Part shown: positions 38,773 through 48,409 of the stretch, in pieces | How positions within the stretch are numbered: the stretch's first letter is position 1 | Layout: each line of letters starts with the position of its first letter | Assembly (NCBI GenBank): GCA_029338615.1 | Contig: JAQYAS010000048.1 | Location: 1-64,000, forward strand | From: Clostridiales bacterium | Lineage (GTDB): Bacteria; Bacillota; Clostridia; Lachnospirales; Lachnospiraceae | Direction: 5' to 3' | DNA length: 64,000 nucleotides | Notes under the pieces: model-generated | The model's input: the letters and a program-made list of their open reading frames with translations, nothing else | Told to the model about the DNA's origin: nothing | Databases searched by the model: none | Made by a program: the position numbers and the translations under genes

Positions 38773-39102
38773 ATGAATAAACTTTTTAATTTTATTAGTG
38801 ACAAGAAGATTGCAATTATAATAACAATTATAACAATTTCTATTTTATATGTTTCAGTTACCCATATGGATGCTGCTGAAGCAGATGCAACCAATGCAAG
38901 CACCAAATTCTACACATGCATAACAGTTGAAAGTGGAGATTCCCTCTGGGATATAGCAGAGGAATACAAGACCGATGAATACACATCAACACAGGAATAC
39001 ATAGATGAAGTTGTATCAATCAATAATCTCAAGGACGAATCATCTATAGTTAGTGGAACCGATTTACTTGTTCCATATTATAAAGTTACTGATCTGAAAT
39101 AA
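38773..39102 (+). CDS. small membrane-anchored LysM protein, YneA-like (putative SOS division inhibitor)
   Basis: N-terminal TM IAIIITIITISILYVSV; LysM VESGDSLWDIAEEY; SOS-type promoter divergent from lexA; 109 aa from ATG 38773. Confidence 0.82.
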   Translation: MNKLFNFISDKKIAIIITIITISILYVSVTHMDAAEADATNASTKFYTCITVESGDSLWDIAEEYKTDEYTSTQEYIDEVVSINNLKDESSIVSGTDLLVPYYKVTDLK

Positions 39103-39221
39103 ATGAAACCAACATATCATGCATTGATCAGTATCATACCGTAATGCATAATCTATATAAGATATTTAATCTTGCATTTATTATATTGAATCAACTTTAC
39201 TTATATTAAATCTACAGAGAC

Positions 39222-39279
39222 AAACTCATCAGAATATCATGTGTTTTTAGATAATCACAGGATTCAGATGAGTTTTTTT
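39222..39279 (+). terminator. Rho-independent terminator after the LysM gene
   Basis: aaactcatcagaat...attcagatgagtttttttc. Confidence 0.8.
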
Positions 39280-39379
39280 CATAAGAAATGAGAAAACAAG
39301 AAACGGAAAGAGTGTATAAAACATAAAAAGTCCTATAGCATTCTATTCGCAAAACTCAGGTTTTACGAAAAAATATAGA

Positions 39380-39417
39380 TATATTTACTATGATATGATA
39401 TACTTTTAGTAAATATA
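39380..39417. repeat. inverted repeat, 11-bp perfect arms with 16-bp spacer, upstream of the recombinase gene
   Basis: tatatttacta-tgatatgatatacttt-tagtaaatata. Confidence 0.85.
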
Positions 39418-39450
39418 GTAATTTAAGGTTAAGGAGGTCTAAGTATTATT

Positions 39451-40509
39451 ATGGCTAAAGCATACAGTAAACAAGTTGATGAAAACAATATAATATTGTT
39501 AAGAGAAATCCTTTCTGAACTTCCACAATATGTAACCATAGCATTTCGAGGTATTGAGAATACCACATCCACAAGGACTCGACTTGGGTACGTAAGAGAT
39601 ATCAAAATATTCTATGAATATTTATGTGAACATAATCCCTATTTTCGTGATAAAACACCTATGGATATCCGCACAGATGATCTGAGTCATCTTCAGGCTG
39701 AAGATATTGAAGAATATCTGGATGCCATGAGGCTTTATACAAAGAATGGCCGGACATATACCAATGGTGAGCAGGCTCTCAAACGTAAGTTATCAGCGCT
39801 TCGTGTTTTTTTTGGTTATTTATATAAGAATGAAAGAATAACCTCAAATGCTGCAGAGAAAGTTGATATGCCCAAGATTCACGAAAAAAAGATAATCCGT
39901 ATGGAACCAAATGAGGTTGCAAATTTTCTTGATAATGTAGAGTATGGCACAAATCTAACTGACAGACAAAAGAAATACCATGAAAAAAACAAAGTACGTG
40001 ATCTAGCTCTCCTGTCACTCATGCTCAGCACAGGAATGCGTGTATCAGAATGTGTTGGCATTGATATTCATGATGTCGATTTTGATAACATGCGTATCAA
40101 GATAATCCGAAAAGGTGGAAAAGAAGCATATGTGTATTTCAGTGATGAAGCCAGTGAGGCTCTCATTGAGTATTTGGAAGAAAGAAAAAAGCTTGTTCCT
40201 GAAAAAGGTTCTGAGGATGCTTTGTTTTTGTCCGGACAACTGCGTAGGATATCCGTGAGATCCGTTGAAAATATTGTAAAAAAATATTCCATCTCTTCTG
40301 TTCCGCTCAAGCATATCACTCCTCACAAACTCAGGAGTACATTTGGTACTGAACTATATCGGGCAACAGATGATATATATCTTGTTGCGGATGTGTTGGG
40401 ACATTCAGATGTAAATACAACTCGTAAACATTATGCTGACATGGATGAAGACAGAAAACGTCGCTTTAGAAACGAGGTTCAGTTAAGAGAAAAAAGAAAT
40501 TTACAATAA
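39451..40509 (+). CDS. tyrosine recombinase (XerC/XerD-like)
   Basis: STGMRVSECVGID (Arg), HKLRSTFGTEL (HxxR), LGHSDVNTTRKHY (H...Y). Confidence 0.93.
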   Translation: MAKAYSKQVDENNIILLREILSELPQYVTIAFRGIENTTSTRTRLGYVRDIKIFYEYLCEHNPYFRDKTPMDIRTDDLSHLQAEDIEEYLDAMRLYTKNGRTYTNGEQALKRKLSALRVFFGYLYKNERITSNAAEKVDMPKIHEKKIIRMEPNEVANFLDNVEYGTNLTDRQKKYHEKNKVRDLALLSLMLSTGMRVSECVGIDIHDVDFDNMRIKIIRKGGKEAYVYFSDEASEALIEYLEERKKLVPEKGSEDALFLSGQLRRISVRSVENIVKKYSISSVPLKHITPHKLRSTFGTELYRATDDIYLVADVLGHSDVNTTRKHYADMDEDRKRRFRNEVQLREKRNLQ

Positions 40510-40539
40510 AATTATTATGTTAACAAAGGAGTCGAAAGC

Positions 40540-41259
40540 ATGAAGTCGCAAAAACTTTTATCCTATACCAGAAGGGCTTTAACTGATTATAATATGATTG
40601 AACCTGGAGATAAAATTGCAATTGGAATATCAGGTGGTAAAGACAGTCTGACACTCCTATATGCCATGGCAAGACTTCAAAAGTTTTATCCAATTCCCTA
40701 TGATCTCGAAGCCATAACTGTCGATCTTGGGTTTCCGGATTTTGACACTTCTGGATTACAGGACTACTGTGGCTCACTTGGTGTCAGATATACTGTCTGC
40801 AAAACACAGATTGGTGATATAGTTTTTAATTACAGAAAAGAACCTAATCCCTGTTCTCTATGCAGCCGTATGAGAAAGGGAGCTTTCAATGACTGTGCTG
40901 CCAGTCTTGGATGTAACAAAATTGCATACGCACACCACAAAGACGACGTTATAGACAGTTTTCTTATGTCTATGCTATACGAAGGACGTATTCATACCTT
41001 TTCTCCTGTAACTCATCTGGAAAAATCAAATGTAACACTTATAAGGCCTCTTATATACGCCCTGGAAGGCGAAATAAGAGCATTTGCAAGAGATAACGAC
41101 CTACCAGTCTGTAAGAATCCATGCCCTGCTGACGGCGTCACAAAGCGCCAGGAAAGCAAGGATATAATTGAAAAACTCAAAATACATGTTCCAGAGATAA
41201 AGGACCGTCTGTTCTCCTCTATAGAAGGGGCTGAAATAGATGGCTGGAAACGCCATTGA
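40540..41259 (+). CDS. PP-loop ATPase, TtcA-like tRNA thiolation protein
   Basis: IGISGGKDSLTLLYAM; CSLCSRMRKG; AYAHHKDDVIDSFLM; CPADG. Confidence 0.88.
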   Translation: MKSQKLLSYTRRALTDYNMIEPGDKIAIGISGGKDSLTLLYAMARLQKFYPIPYDLEAITVDLGFPDFDTSGLQDYCGSLGVRYTVCKTQIGDIVFNYRKEPNPCSLCSRMRKGAFNDCAASLGCNKIAYAHHKDDVIDSFLMSMLYEGRIHTFSPVTHLEKSNVTLIRPLIYALEGEIRAFARDNDLPVCKNPCPADGVTKRQESKDIIEKLKIHVPEIKDRLFSSIEGAEIDGWKRH

Positions 41260-41296
41260 AAATATACTGCTTATGAAAAAACAATACAATTGTATT

Positions 41297-41336
41297 AAAA
41301 AACTGCTGATATATGGAATATACCAGCAGTTTTTTG
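41297..41336 (+). terminator. Rho-independent terminator (bidirectional potential)
   Basis: aaaaaactgctg...cagcagtttttt. Confidence 0.88.
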
Positions 41337-41387
41337 TTATGTATAAATAATCAAATATTATACACAATATACAGGTTGTACCTGGGA

Positions 41388-42002
41388 TCAATAATTATTT
41401 ACTATGTCATACAGGAGATCAATGGTCTTATCAATACCATATTTTGAAGTATTGATACATATATCATATCCCTTCATCTCTCCCCATCTCTTGGATGTAT
41501 AATAATTGTAGTACGAAGCTCTGGCCTTATCTTCTTTCTTTATCATATCCTTTGCCTTTGCCTCAGTGATATTATATTTCTTTGCAATTCTTGCAGCTCT
41601 GTCATCCATATCTGCATACAGGAATACATTGACCACGTTATCCATATCCCTGAGAGCATAATCAGCACATCTTCCAACAAATACACATGAACCATTCTTT
41701 TCAGCAAGATTCTTGATAGTATCAAAGGCTGCGAGAAAAACCTTATGATTCAGAGGAAGTTCTGTTGAATTGCCAAATCCAAGTGAATATGGATCCATAA
41801 CAAGTGAGTAAAGAAAACTGTTGGTCGGCTTTTCATCAAAGCTGTCAAAAATTTCCTCACAGATGCCACTGTCCTTTGCAGCTTCTTTTAATAATTCCTT
41901 GTCATAAAATGGAATATTCATCTTCTCTGCAAGTGCTTCACCTATCTGTTTACCACCGCTTCCAAACTGTCTGCCTATAGTAATTATTTTCTTTTCTGCC
42001 AT
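41388..42002 (-). CDS. cytidylate kinase-like family protein
   Basis: KKIITIGRQFGSGGKQIGEALAEKMNIPFYDKELL; FVGRCADYAL. Confidence 0.9.
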   Translation of the reverse strand: MAEKKIITIGRQFGSGGKQIGEALAEKMNIPFYDKELLKEAAKDSGICEEIFDSFDEKPTNSFLYSLVMDPYSLGFGNSTELPLNHKVFLAAFDTIKNLAEKNGSCVFVGRCADYALRDMDNVVNVFLYADMDDRAARIAKKYNITEAKAKDMIKKEDKARASYYNYYTSKRWGEMKGYDICINTSKYGIDKTIDLLYDIVNNY

Positions 42003-42110
42003 AATAACCACTCCCATCTTGTTTGTATTTATGTCGAAATATAGAATTAATGTACAAAATAATTAAAATACTATATGGATTATTATAACATTTATACAAT
42101 AAACTGTAAA

Positions 42111-42156
42111 TAAAAAAATATAGACAATTATACGTTATTTATGACAATTGTCTATA
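42111..42156 (-). terminator. Rho-independent terminator ending the minus-strand rluD operon
   Basis: tatagacaatt...aattgtctata with an A run on + at 42112-42118 (T run on -). Confidence 0.8.
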
Positions 42157-42163
42157 CTTGTTA

Positions 42164-43087
42164 TTATCTGAGTTTTTTTAATTTATCTATCAATTCTCTG
42201 AAGTACGCAGGAAGTTCAGCATCAAATTCTACGTATTCACCCGTAGATGGATGTATAAACCCTAGGACTCCGGCATGTAGTGTCTGTCCCTGCAGCTTAA
42301 AAGGACATTTCTTTGGGCCATATAATTCATCTCCCAGTATAGGGTGCCCAATAGAAGCCATATGTACACGGATCTGATGTGTTCTGCCAGTCTCCAGTTG
42401 GCATTCTATAAGTGTGTACTGTCCTGAAAATCTCTCTAATACGCGATAGTGTGTTACTGCCCTTCTTCCATTGCGGTTGTTTATGGCCATCTTTTTTCTA
42501 TCCTTGGGATTTCTACCAATTGGTTTATCAACTGTTCCTGAATCCTCGGATATATTGCCGTGAACAATCGCATAATATTTTCGTGTTATACTGTGTTCAT
42601 GCAGCTGCTCAGAAAGACATCTGTGAGCCGTATCATTCTTACATACAACAAGGATTCCAGTTGTGTTCATATCAATCCTATGAACTATTCCCGGTCTGAA
42701 TTCGCCATTTATACCGGATAATGCCCCCTGAAAATGATACATAAGACCATTAACCAATGTACCTGAATAATGTCCTGGTGCAGGATGAACGACCATGCCT
42801 TTGGGTTTATTAACTATTATTATATCATCGTCCTCATAACGTATATCAAGATCTATATTCTCTGGTGTAATATTAACCTCAACAGGATCAGGTATAGAGA
42901 TATCAACCGTATCACCAGACTTGAATTTGTAGCTTGGCTTAACATTTCTACCATTGACCATAACAAGTTGGTCGTCAAAAAGTCTTTTGATGAAAGATCT
43001 GGAATATGAATCAAAATAATCAGCTAAAATCTTATCTATTCTTTTATCATTCCATTCATCGTATGATTCAATGTTATATTCTTCCAT
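42164..43087 (-). CDS. rluD: ribosomal large subunit pseudouridine synthase RluD family
   Basis: S4 domain, GMVVHPAPGHYSGTLVNGL, FRPGIVHRIDMNTTG, ETGRTHQIRVH. Confidence 0.93.
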   Translation of the reverse strand: MEEYNIESYDEWNDKRIDKILADYFDSYSRSFIKRLFDDQLVMVNGRNVKPSYKFKSGDTVDISIPDPVEVNITPENIDLDIRYEDDDIIIVNKPKGMVVHPAPGHYSGTLVNGLMYHFQGALSGINGEFRPGIVHRIDMNTTGILVVCKNDTAHRCLSEQLHEHSITRKYYAIVHGNISEDSGTVDKPIGRNPKDRKKMAINNRNGRRAVTHYRVLERFSGQYTLIECQLETGRTHQIRVHMASIGHPILGDELYGPKKCPFKLQGQTLHAGVLGFIHPSTGEYVEFDAELPAYFRELIDKLKKLR

Positions 43088-43093
43088 ATATAC

Positions 43094-43594
43094 CTATTTT
43101 CTCCTTACAATAGCAGTGAGATCATCATCTTTATACACGAACAGAACGAGTATTATTATCACCACAAAACTACATGTAACAAATATATCAGCTACATTAA
43201 AAACAGGGAAATTTATCAGGCAGAAATTAAACATATCAACTACATATCCCCTAAATATCCTATCAATCATATTGCCAATGGCTCCAGAAATAAGAAAAAT
43301 AAGCGAAATCCTGAGAGGTGTATATTTGTGTTCTGTATCGGCTGCAAGTCTGTAATATATGTATATCGCTGCAATAAGTATCACAAATGTAATAGCAAGT
43401 AGGAAAACTATTTTACCAGAAAAACTTCCCCATGCAGCTCCCCGGTTTTGCACATATGTGAGTTTAAAAACACCATCTATAATGTTTTCACTCTCCCCAA
43501 CTGCAAAATTGCTGTGTATAAGACACTTAACCCATTGATCAAGTGCAGTCAGAAGAATAACTGCTAAAAGAGCCAATGAAATTCTTTTTTTCAT
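43094..43594 (-). CDS. lspA: lipoprotein signal peptidase
   Basis: YVQNRGAAWGSF, GAIGNMIDR, FNVADIFV. Confidence 0.95.
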   Translation of the reverse strand: MKKRISLALLAVILLTALDQWVKCLIHSNFAVGESENIIDGVFKLTYVQNRGAAWGSFSGKIVFLLAITFVILIAAIYIYYRLAADTEHKYTPLRISLIFLISGAIGNMIDRIFRGYVVDMFNFCLINFPVFNVADIFVTCSFVVIIILVLFVYKDDDLTAIVRRK

Positions 43595-43631
43595 ATTTTA
43601 CCTCATCCTGTTCCAGTCTATATTACGATTA

Positions 43632-44714
43632 TCAGAGTTCAAATGCTTTCTTCATATCATCCATAGTTATAGCTGTATTGATATATGCATCACCTATACT
43701 GTGAAGTAATATAAACTTGATCTTATCTCCTATCATCTTTTTATCATTTCTTGTGTATTCAATAACCTTATCCGGATCCACAGGGTAATCTGTAAGCGTT
43801 GGAAATCCAAAACTTTTGAATGCACCAGTAATCCTGTCCAGATCATCTTTAGAAATATCACCATTATTATATGAAATAACAGATGCAAGGCAGCATCCAA
43901 TTCCCACACACGCACCATGACTAAGCTTAAGATCTAGATATCTCTCTATTGCATGGCCCAGTGTATGTCCAAAGTTGAGCAGAGCTCTTTCACCCTTTTC
44001 TGTTGGATCATTCTCCACAACAATACGCTTTATATTACAGCTGACACGAATCATCTCCAACAAAGATTCAGGATCTTTATCGATGATATTATCCCTGTTA
44101 TCAATAAGCCAGTCAAAATACCTACTATCTTTTATAAGACCATGTTTAATGATCTCACCCATTCCGGATACAAACTGCTCATCAGATAACGTATTAATAG
44201 TAGATGTATTTATATATACAAGCTTTGGCATATGAAATGCTCCTACCATATTCTTATATGAGTCAAAGTCCACGCCCGTCTTACCACCTATACTGCTGTC
44301 TACCTGTGCAAGCAGGCTGGTTGGTATCTGTATAAAATCTATTCCTCTGAGATATGTTGCAGCGGTAAAACCTGTAATATCACCTGTAACACCACCACCA
44401 AGTGCGATCAGCATATCATTTCTGTCAAATTTTGCAAGAATGAGTTTCTCATATATCATCTTTACCGTATCGAGATTCTTTGACTCTTCCCCTGCATCAA
44501 ATATTACAGACATCAGTTCCTTACATTTCCCATTGAGTTTTGATTCTATTTCTGCAAGATAAATAGGTGCAACATTGCTTTCAGTGACAATACACACCCT
44601 TCTATCAGCAATTCCCTGTCCAGCTAAAAGCTCGGGCAGGGAATTAAAATCATGCGCAAAGAAAATGTCATAAATAGGTTCACCATTCATATGAACAGTA
44701 AGTGTATTTTTCAT
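43632..44714 (-). CDS. aroB: 3-dehydroquinate synthase
   Basis: ALGGGVTGDITGFTAATYLRGIDFIQIPTSLLAQVDSSIGGKTGVD. Confidence 0.97.
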   Translation of the reverse strand: MKNTLTVHMNGEPIYDIFFAHDFNSLPELLAGQGIADRRVCIVTESNVAPIYLAEIESKLNGKCKELMSVIFDAGEESKNLDTVKMIYEKLILAKFDRNDMLIALGGGVTGDITGFTAATYLRGIDFIQIPTSLLAQVDSSIGGKTGVDFDSYKNMVGAFHMPKLVYINTSTINTLSDEQFVSGMGEIIKHGLIKDSRYFDWLIDNRDNIIDKDPESLLEMIRVSCNIKRIVVENDPTEKGERALLNFGHTLGHAIERYLDLKLSHGACVGIGCCLASVISYNNGDISKDDLDRITGAFKSFGFPTLTDYPVDPDKVIEYTRNDKKMIGDKIKFILLHSIGDAYINTAITMDDMKKAFEL

Positions 44715-44737
44715 TATGCATTCTCCTTCTAGTATTA

Positions 44738-45457
44738 TTAATTTCCAAATGGATTGACAAATGACTTGCCTCCAAGATTTTTTGTGTAAACAGATGAATC
44801 ACTTGAAACATTTCCATCCCCAGCACCACCCAACATGGAGTCGCCCATGGCTGAGCCGGATCCAGAACCAAGTGTTGATTCTTCTCGTCCCTGTGGATCA
44901 CCATCATATGATCCCATAAATGCATTGCTCATTGATGATGCATCCTTTGAACCGGAATATGCAGTGGATGAAGCTCCCTCCCTGAGAACATCATCAAAAT
45001 CAAGCCCCATCTCTTCATTAATAGGGTTCTGTGCCAGAAAACTCATATGTGACTCCATAAGATCTCTAAACGCACATACATAATCTCTATACTGTTGTTT
45101 TATGCCATCAATACTGTTCTCGATTCTCTCGAGTTCTTCTCTGGCTTCCTGAACAATATTATTAGCCTTTATCTTGGCATCATTCTCAATAAGACGTGCC
45201 TTATCATTGGCATTCTTTGTTGACTCCTCAGCATTTTTTTCTGCAAGCATGAGGGATTTCTGTAATTTGGACTCAGTAGTTCTATAATGAACCAGACTGT
45301 CTGTGAGTGTCTTTACTTGATTTGTAAGATCTGCATTTGACTTGTATAGCTCAGTGTAACTGAGAACAACAATATCAAAAAATGCATCTACATCTTTTTT
45401 GGCATATCCCATTCCGTGTGAAAACTTTTTCTGTTGTAAATCAACTGGTGTAAGCAT
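44738..45457 (-). CDS. divIVA: DivIVA domain protein
   Basis: MLTPVDLQQKKFSHGMGYAKKDVDAFFDIV plus coiled coil and Ser/Gly-rich tail. Confidence 0.9.
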   Translation of the reverse strand: MLTPVDLQQKKFSHGMGYAKKDVDAFFDIVVLSYTELYKSNADLTNQVKTLTDSLVHYRTTESKLQKSLMLAEKNAEESTKNANDKARLIENDAKIKANNIVQEAREELERIENSIDGIKQQYRDYVCAFRDLMESHMSFLAQNPINEEMGLDFDDVLREGASSTAYSGSKDASSMSNAFMGSYDGDPQGREESTLGSGSGSAMGDSMLGGAGDGNVSSDSSVYTKNLGGKSFVNPFGN

Positions 45458-45484
45458 ATGTAATCCCCCATAAATAACATATAA

Positions 45485-46117
45485 TTAATACGTAGCCTTA
45501 CTTGTATAAGAACCATTCTGAAGTGATCCCTCTGCCAGTTCCTCCCTGAGATCTCCAGATACATATGTTCCATTAGGTGTTGCCAGGAAAATATTACCTG
45601 AAATTGCCTGGAACAAACCATCAACAGCATAGCTGGCTCCACCTATGAAGTCGGCGATTCTCTGTGCTGTAGGAAGATCCAGATCCTCCATATTAATGAC
45701 TATGATCTGGCCTCTGTTGAGATGATCAATAATCATCTGTGCATCATCAAATTCATCCGGCTTTATCACGAATACCTCACTGTCATCATGTGCTCTGCCA
45801 GATCTTCCGTTTATTGATACAAGCTTACCATTTCCTGATCCGGTATTGCTATGAGACTGTCTCTGATTCTTAGCTGGTGTACTATCTCCTGCAGATGAAT
45901 TTTTATATGATTTAAAAGACTTCAATGGTGATGATTTGCTTTTTGATGGCTTAGATGTCTCATAATAGTCATCTTCATCCTCGTCATAATCATCTTCATC
46001 CTCCACCGTATCCTCCTCATCATAATCGTCTTCATCTTCATCAAACAAATCGTCATCAAAGTCATCATCGCTTGAATCATTTAATTTGAAATAGTCAAGA
46101 AAACTTTTCTTTGCCAT
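45485..46117 (-). CDS. sepF: cell division protein SepF with long acidic linker
   Basis: DDSEVFVIKPDEFDDAQMIIDHLNRGQIIVINMEDLDLPTAQRIADFIGG. Confidence 0.94.
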   Translation of the reverse strand: MAKKSFLDYFKLNDSSDDDFDDDLFDEDEDDYDEEDTVEDEDDYDEDEDDYYETSKPSKSKSSPLKSFKSYKNSSAGDSTPAKNQRQSHSNTGSGNGKLVSINGRSGRAHDDSEVFVIKPDEFDDAQMIIDHLNRGQIIVINMEDLDLPTAQRIADFIGGASYAVDGLFQAISGNIFLATPNGTYVSGDLREELAEGSLQNGSYTSKATY

Positions 46118-46135
46118 GACTGTTCTCCTTTAACT

Positions 46136-46840
46136 CTATATATTATAATTTCGGGCACCAAAAATTCCTGTACCCACTCTTACAAGCGTTGCTCCTTCTT
46201 CAACTGCAACTTCATAGTCGTTTGTCATTCCCATTGACAAGACGCTCATATCAATATTATCAATGCTTTTAGATTGTATGTCAAGTGATAAATCCCTTAA
46301 TTTGCGGAAATAGACTCTGTTATCCTCAGGATCGTCTACAAAAGGAGCTATCGTCATCAAACCTTTTACCTTTATATGTGGCATATTTTTGATTTCCATG
46401 ATCAGGGGAAGAACTTCGTCACATGCAAGCCCAAATTTTGTCTCTTCCTGGGCTACATTTACCTCAATAAGGATATTTACAATAACGTTATGTTTTTCGG
46501 CTTCCTTTTCAATCGTCTTTGCAAGATTAAGTGAATCAACTGAATGTATCATACACACCTTGTCAACTATGTATTTAACTTTATTTGTCTGCAAATGACC
46601 TATCATATGCCAGTTGACCGGTCTGGATACTGATTCATATTTGTCGACCAACTCCTGAACCTTATTCTCACCGAAATCTACTGCATTTGTGTCTGCCAGG
46701 AGCTCTTCAATATCTGATAACGGTTTTGTCTTGCTAACCGCAATAAGGGTCACATCCTCCGGCGATCTTCCAACTCTCTCGCATGCTTTATCAATATTTC
46801 TTCTTACCTGCTCATAATTTTCTTTAAGCATCGTACTCAT
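46136..46840 (-). CDS. yggS: YggS-family PLP homeostasis protein
   Basis: TLIAVSKTKP, DFGENKVQEL, WHMIGHLQTNKVKYI, SMGMTNDYEVAVEEGATLVRVGTGIFG. Confidence 0.95.
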   Translation of the reverse strand: MSTMLKENYEQVRRNIDKACERVGRSPEDVTLIAVSKTKPLSDIEELLADTNAVDFGENKVQELVDKYESVSRPVNWHMIGHLQTNKVKYIVDKVCMIHSVDSLNLAKTIEKEAEKHNVIVNILIEVNVAQEETKFGLACDEVLPLIMEIKNMPHIKVKGLMTIAPFVDDPEDNRVYFRKLRDLSLDIQSKSIDNIDMSVLSMGMTNDYEVAVEEGATLVRVGTGIFGARNYNI

Positions 46841-46864
46841 CTCCTACGTTAATTATAATATATA

Positions 46865-48259
46865 TTAATATATAAGATCTCCCTCATTCATGGAATGTCC
46901 ATCCAAAAGTATTCTGTCATATCTCGATATTCCATATGATAGTCCGGATCTTACAATAGAATAATCATTTCCCGATACAATCACTTCAATGCGCCTGAAC
47001 TCTGCTGTTCCCCTGGATACACACAGAACACCTTCAAGAGAATATCTTGCTGCTGTAGCCACCGAAAATGTATCGCTTGAGTTATTCTTTATGAGTACAG
47101 CATCAGAGCTTATATCTGAAGGATCAACATAACAGAATTTCTTATCTGTATAGTATATTACAGGTGAAATCTGTTTTACAGATTCCTTTCCACTACTGTC
47201 TGTTACAGATTGATTAAAATGATCTTTATCAGAATCACCACTTCCTCCAGTCAGATAATCCACCGGAATCATATACACATCCTTTGTGATGATTGATGAT
47301 TGTGGAATCTTCAATCCACTTGACTCATCAAACTGGAAATTGATATCAAGGAAACGTTCATTTATATACTGTGCAATGTATTTATTAAATGAAACAACGA
47401 TATAATAACTGTTATCCTTTTCTATCTTGTCATATGTAGTTGTAATCTTTTTATTTGAATCATTTATAGTAAAAACAGCATATGTGTTTTTGGTCACTTT
47501 ATCATATTCTTCTTTGCTGAGTGAAATTGCTATTTTCCACTCTTCGTCATTTACAATTTTACACACCGGTGCTCCTGCCACAATCTGTGCTTCAGACTTG
47601 AGAGATGTCTTGGAATATACTGTCTTATCAAAAAGTTCAGATGAAAGACTGTCAACACTTATATTCTCATAGCCATCCTGATAATACGTTACTAATCCGC
47701 TATAAGGAGCCTTTTCACCAGTTAATGCAGTATTGCTTGAAACCTGGTCGAGAGCCTGCGCCTCATAAAGCTCAAGAAGCTTGCTGTCTACACCCGTTTT
47801 AAAATTATATACATCTCCAAAATTAGATGCCGAAAAACCTGTCTTGAACATTTTGATCTGGCTGCTGATATCTGAGTAATCCGAACTTGTAAGAAGTTCA
47901 TTTTCATTATTCTGTATATTATCCATTGCAGCCTGCATTGAACCGGATGTATCAATCGAAAATATATTAGAATTCTTTGATATCTTCTCACCATCCCGAA
48001 CATAATAACATGGAGTGCCGGATGAAGATGCATTTATAATCGTTTCACTTCTGATAGCCAGACCTGTTGCTGTGAAATCAGTGTCATATGTGCTTTGTTC
48101 TACTGTAAATATAACCGGGTCTGAATCATTAACATATGCTATAACCCTTATTAATATGTATATAAATACAAGAGTAAACAGAACAGTTCCAAATCCTGGT
48201 AATTTAAAATGTGGCTTTTCTATGTTTATCTTGGTATCTTTTCTCTTTATGGTTGCCAT
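46865..48259 (-). CDS. membrane-fusion/HlyD-like single-TM protein
   Basis: N-terminal TM VLFTLVFIYILIRVIAYV; HlyD-like layout; start placed at MATIKRKD (48259). Confidence 0.6.
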   Translation of the reverse strand: MATIKRKDTKINIEKPHFKLPGFGTVLFTLVFIYILIRVIAYVNDSDPVIFTVEQSTYDTDFTATGLAIRSETIINASSSGTPCYYVRDGEKISKNSNIFSIDTSGSMQAAMDNIQNNENELLTSSDYSDISSQIKMFKTGFSASNFGDVYNFKTGVDSKLLELYEAQALDQVSSNTALTGEKAPYSGLVTYYQDGYENISVDSLSSELFDKTVYSKTSLKSEAQIVAGAPVCKIVNDEEWKIAISLSKEEYDKVTKNTYAVFTINDSNKKITTTYDKIEKDNSYYIVVSFNKYIAQYINERFLDINFQFDESSGLKIPQSSIITKDVYMIPVDYLTGGSGDSDKDHFNQSVTDSSGKESVKQISPVIYYTDKKFCYVDPSDISSDAVLIKNNSSDTFSVATAARYSLEGVLCVSRGTAEFRRIEVIVSGNDYSIVRSGLSYGISRYDRILLDGHSMNEGDLIY

Positions 48260-48409
48260 ATGGCTGTCTCCTACAATATATAATGAATCATGGCTATGCA
48301 TGGTTATGTGATCATGCTCACGCATAACAACACAGTATATAGTGAAAAATGGCTGGCAATAATAGATATATGCCAACCATCTTTACTTGGTATTTTGACA
48401 GGCTGAAAA

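Noticed and set aside
39451-40509. Integrase of a prophage, ICE or other mobile element
   Set aside because: No phage, conjugation or cargo genes, and no attachment-site direct repeats seen nearby; flanks are housekeeping genes.
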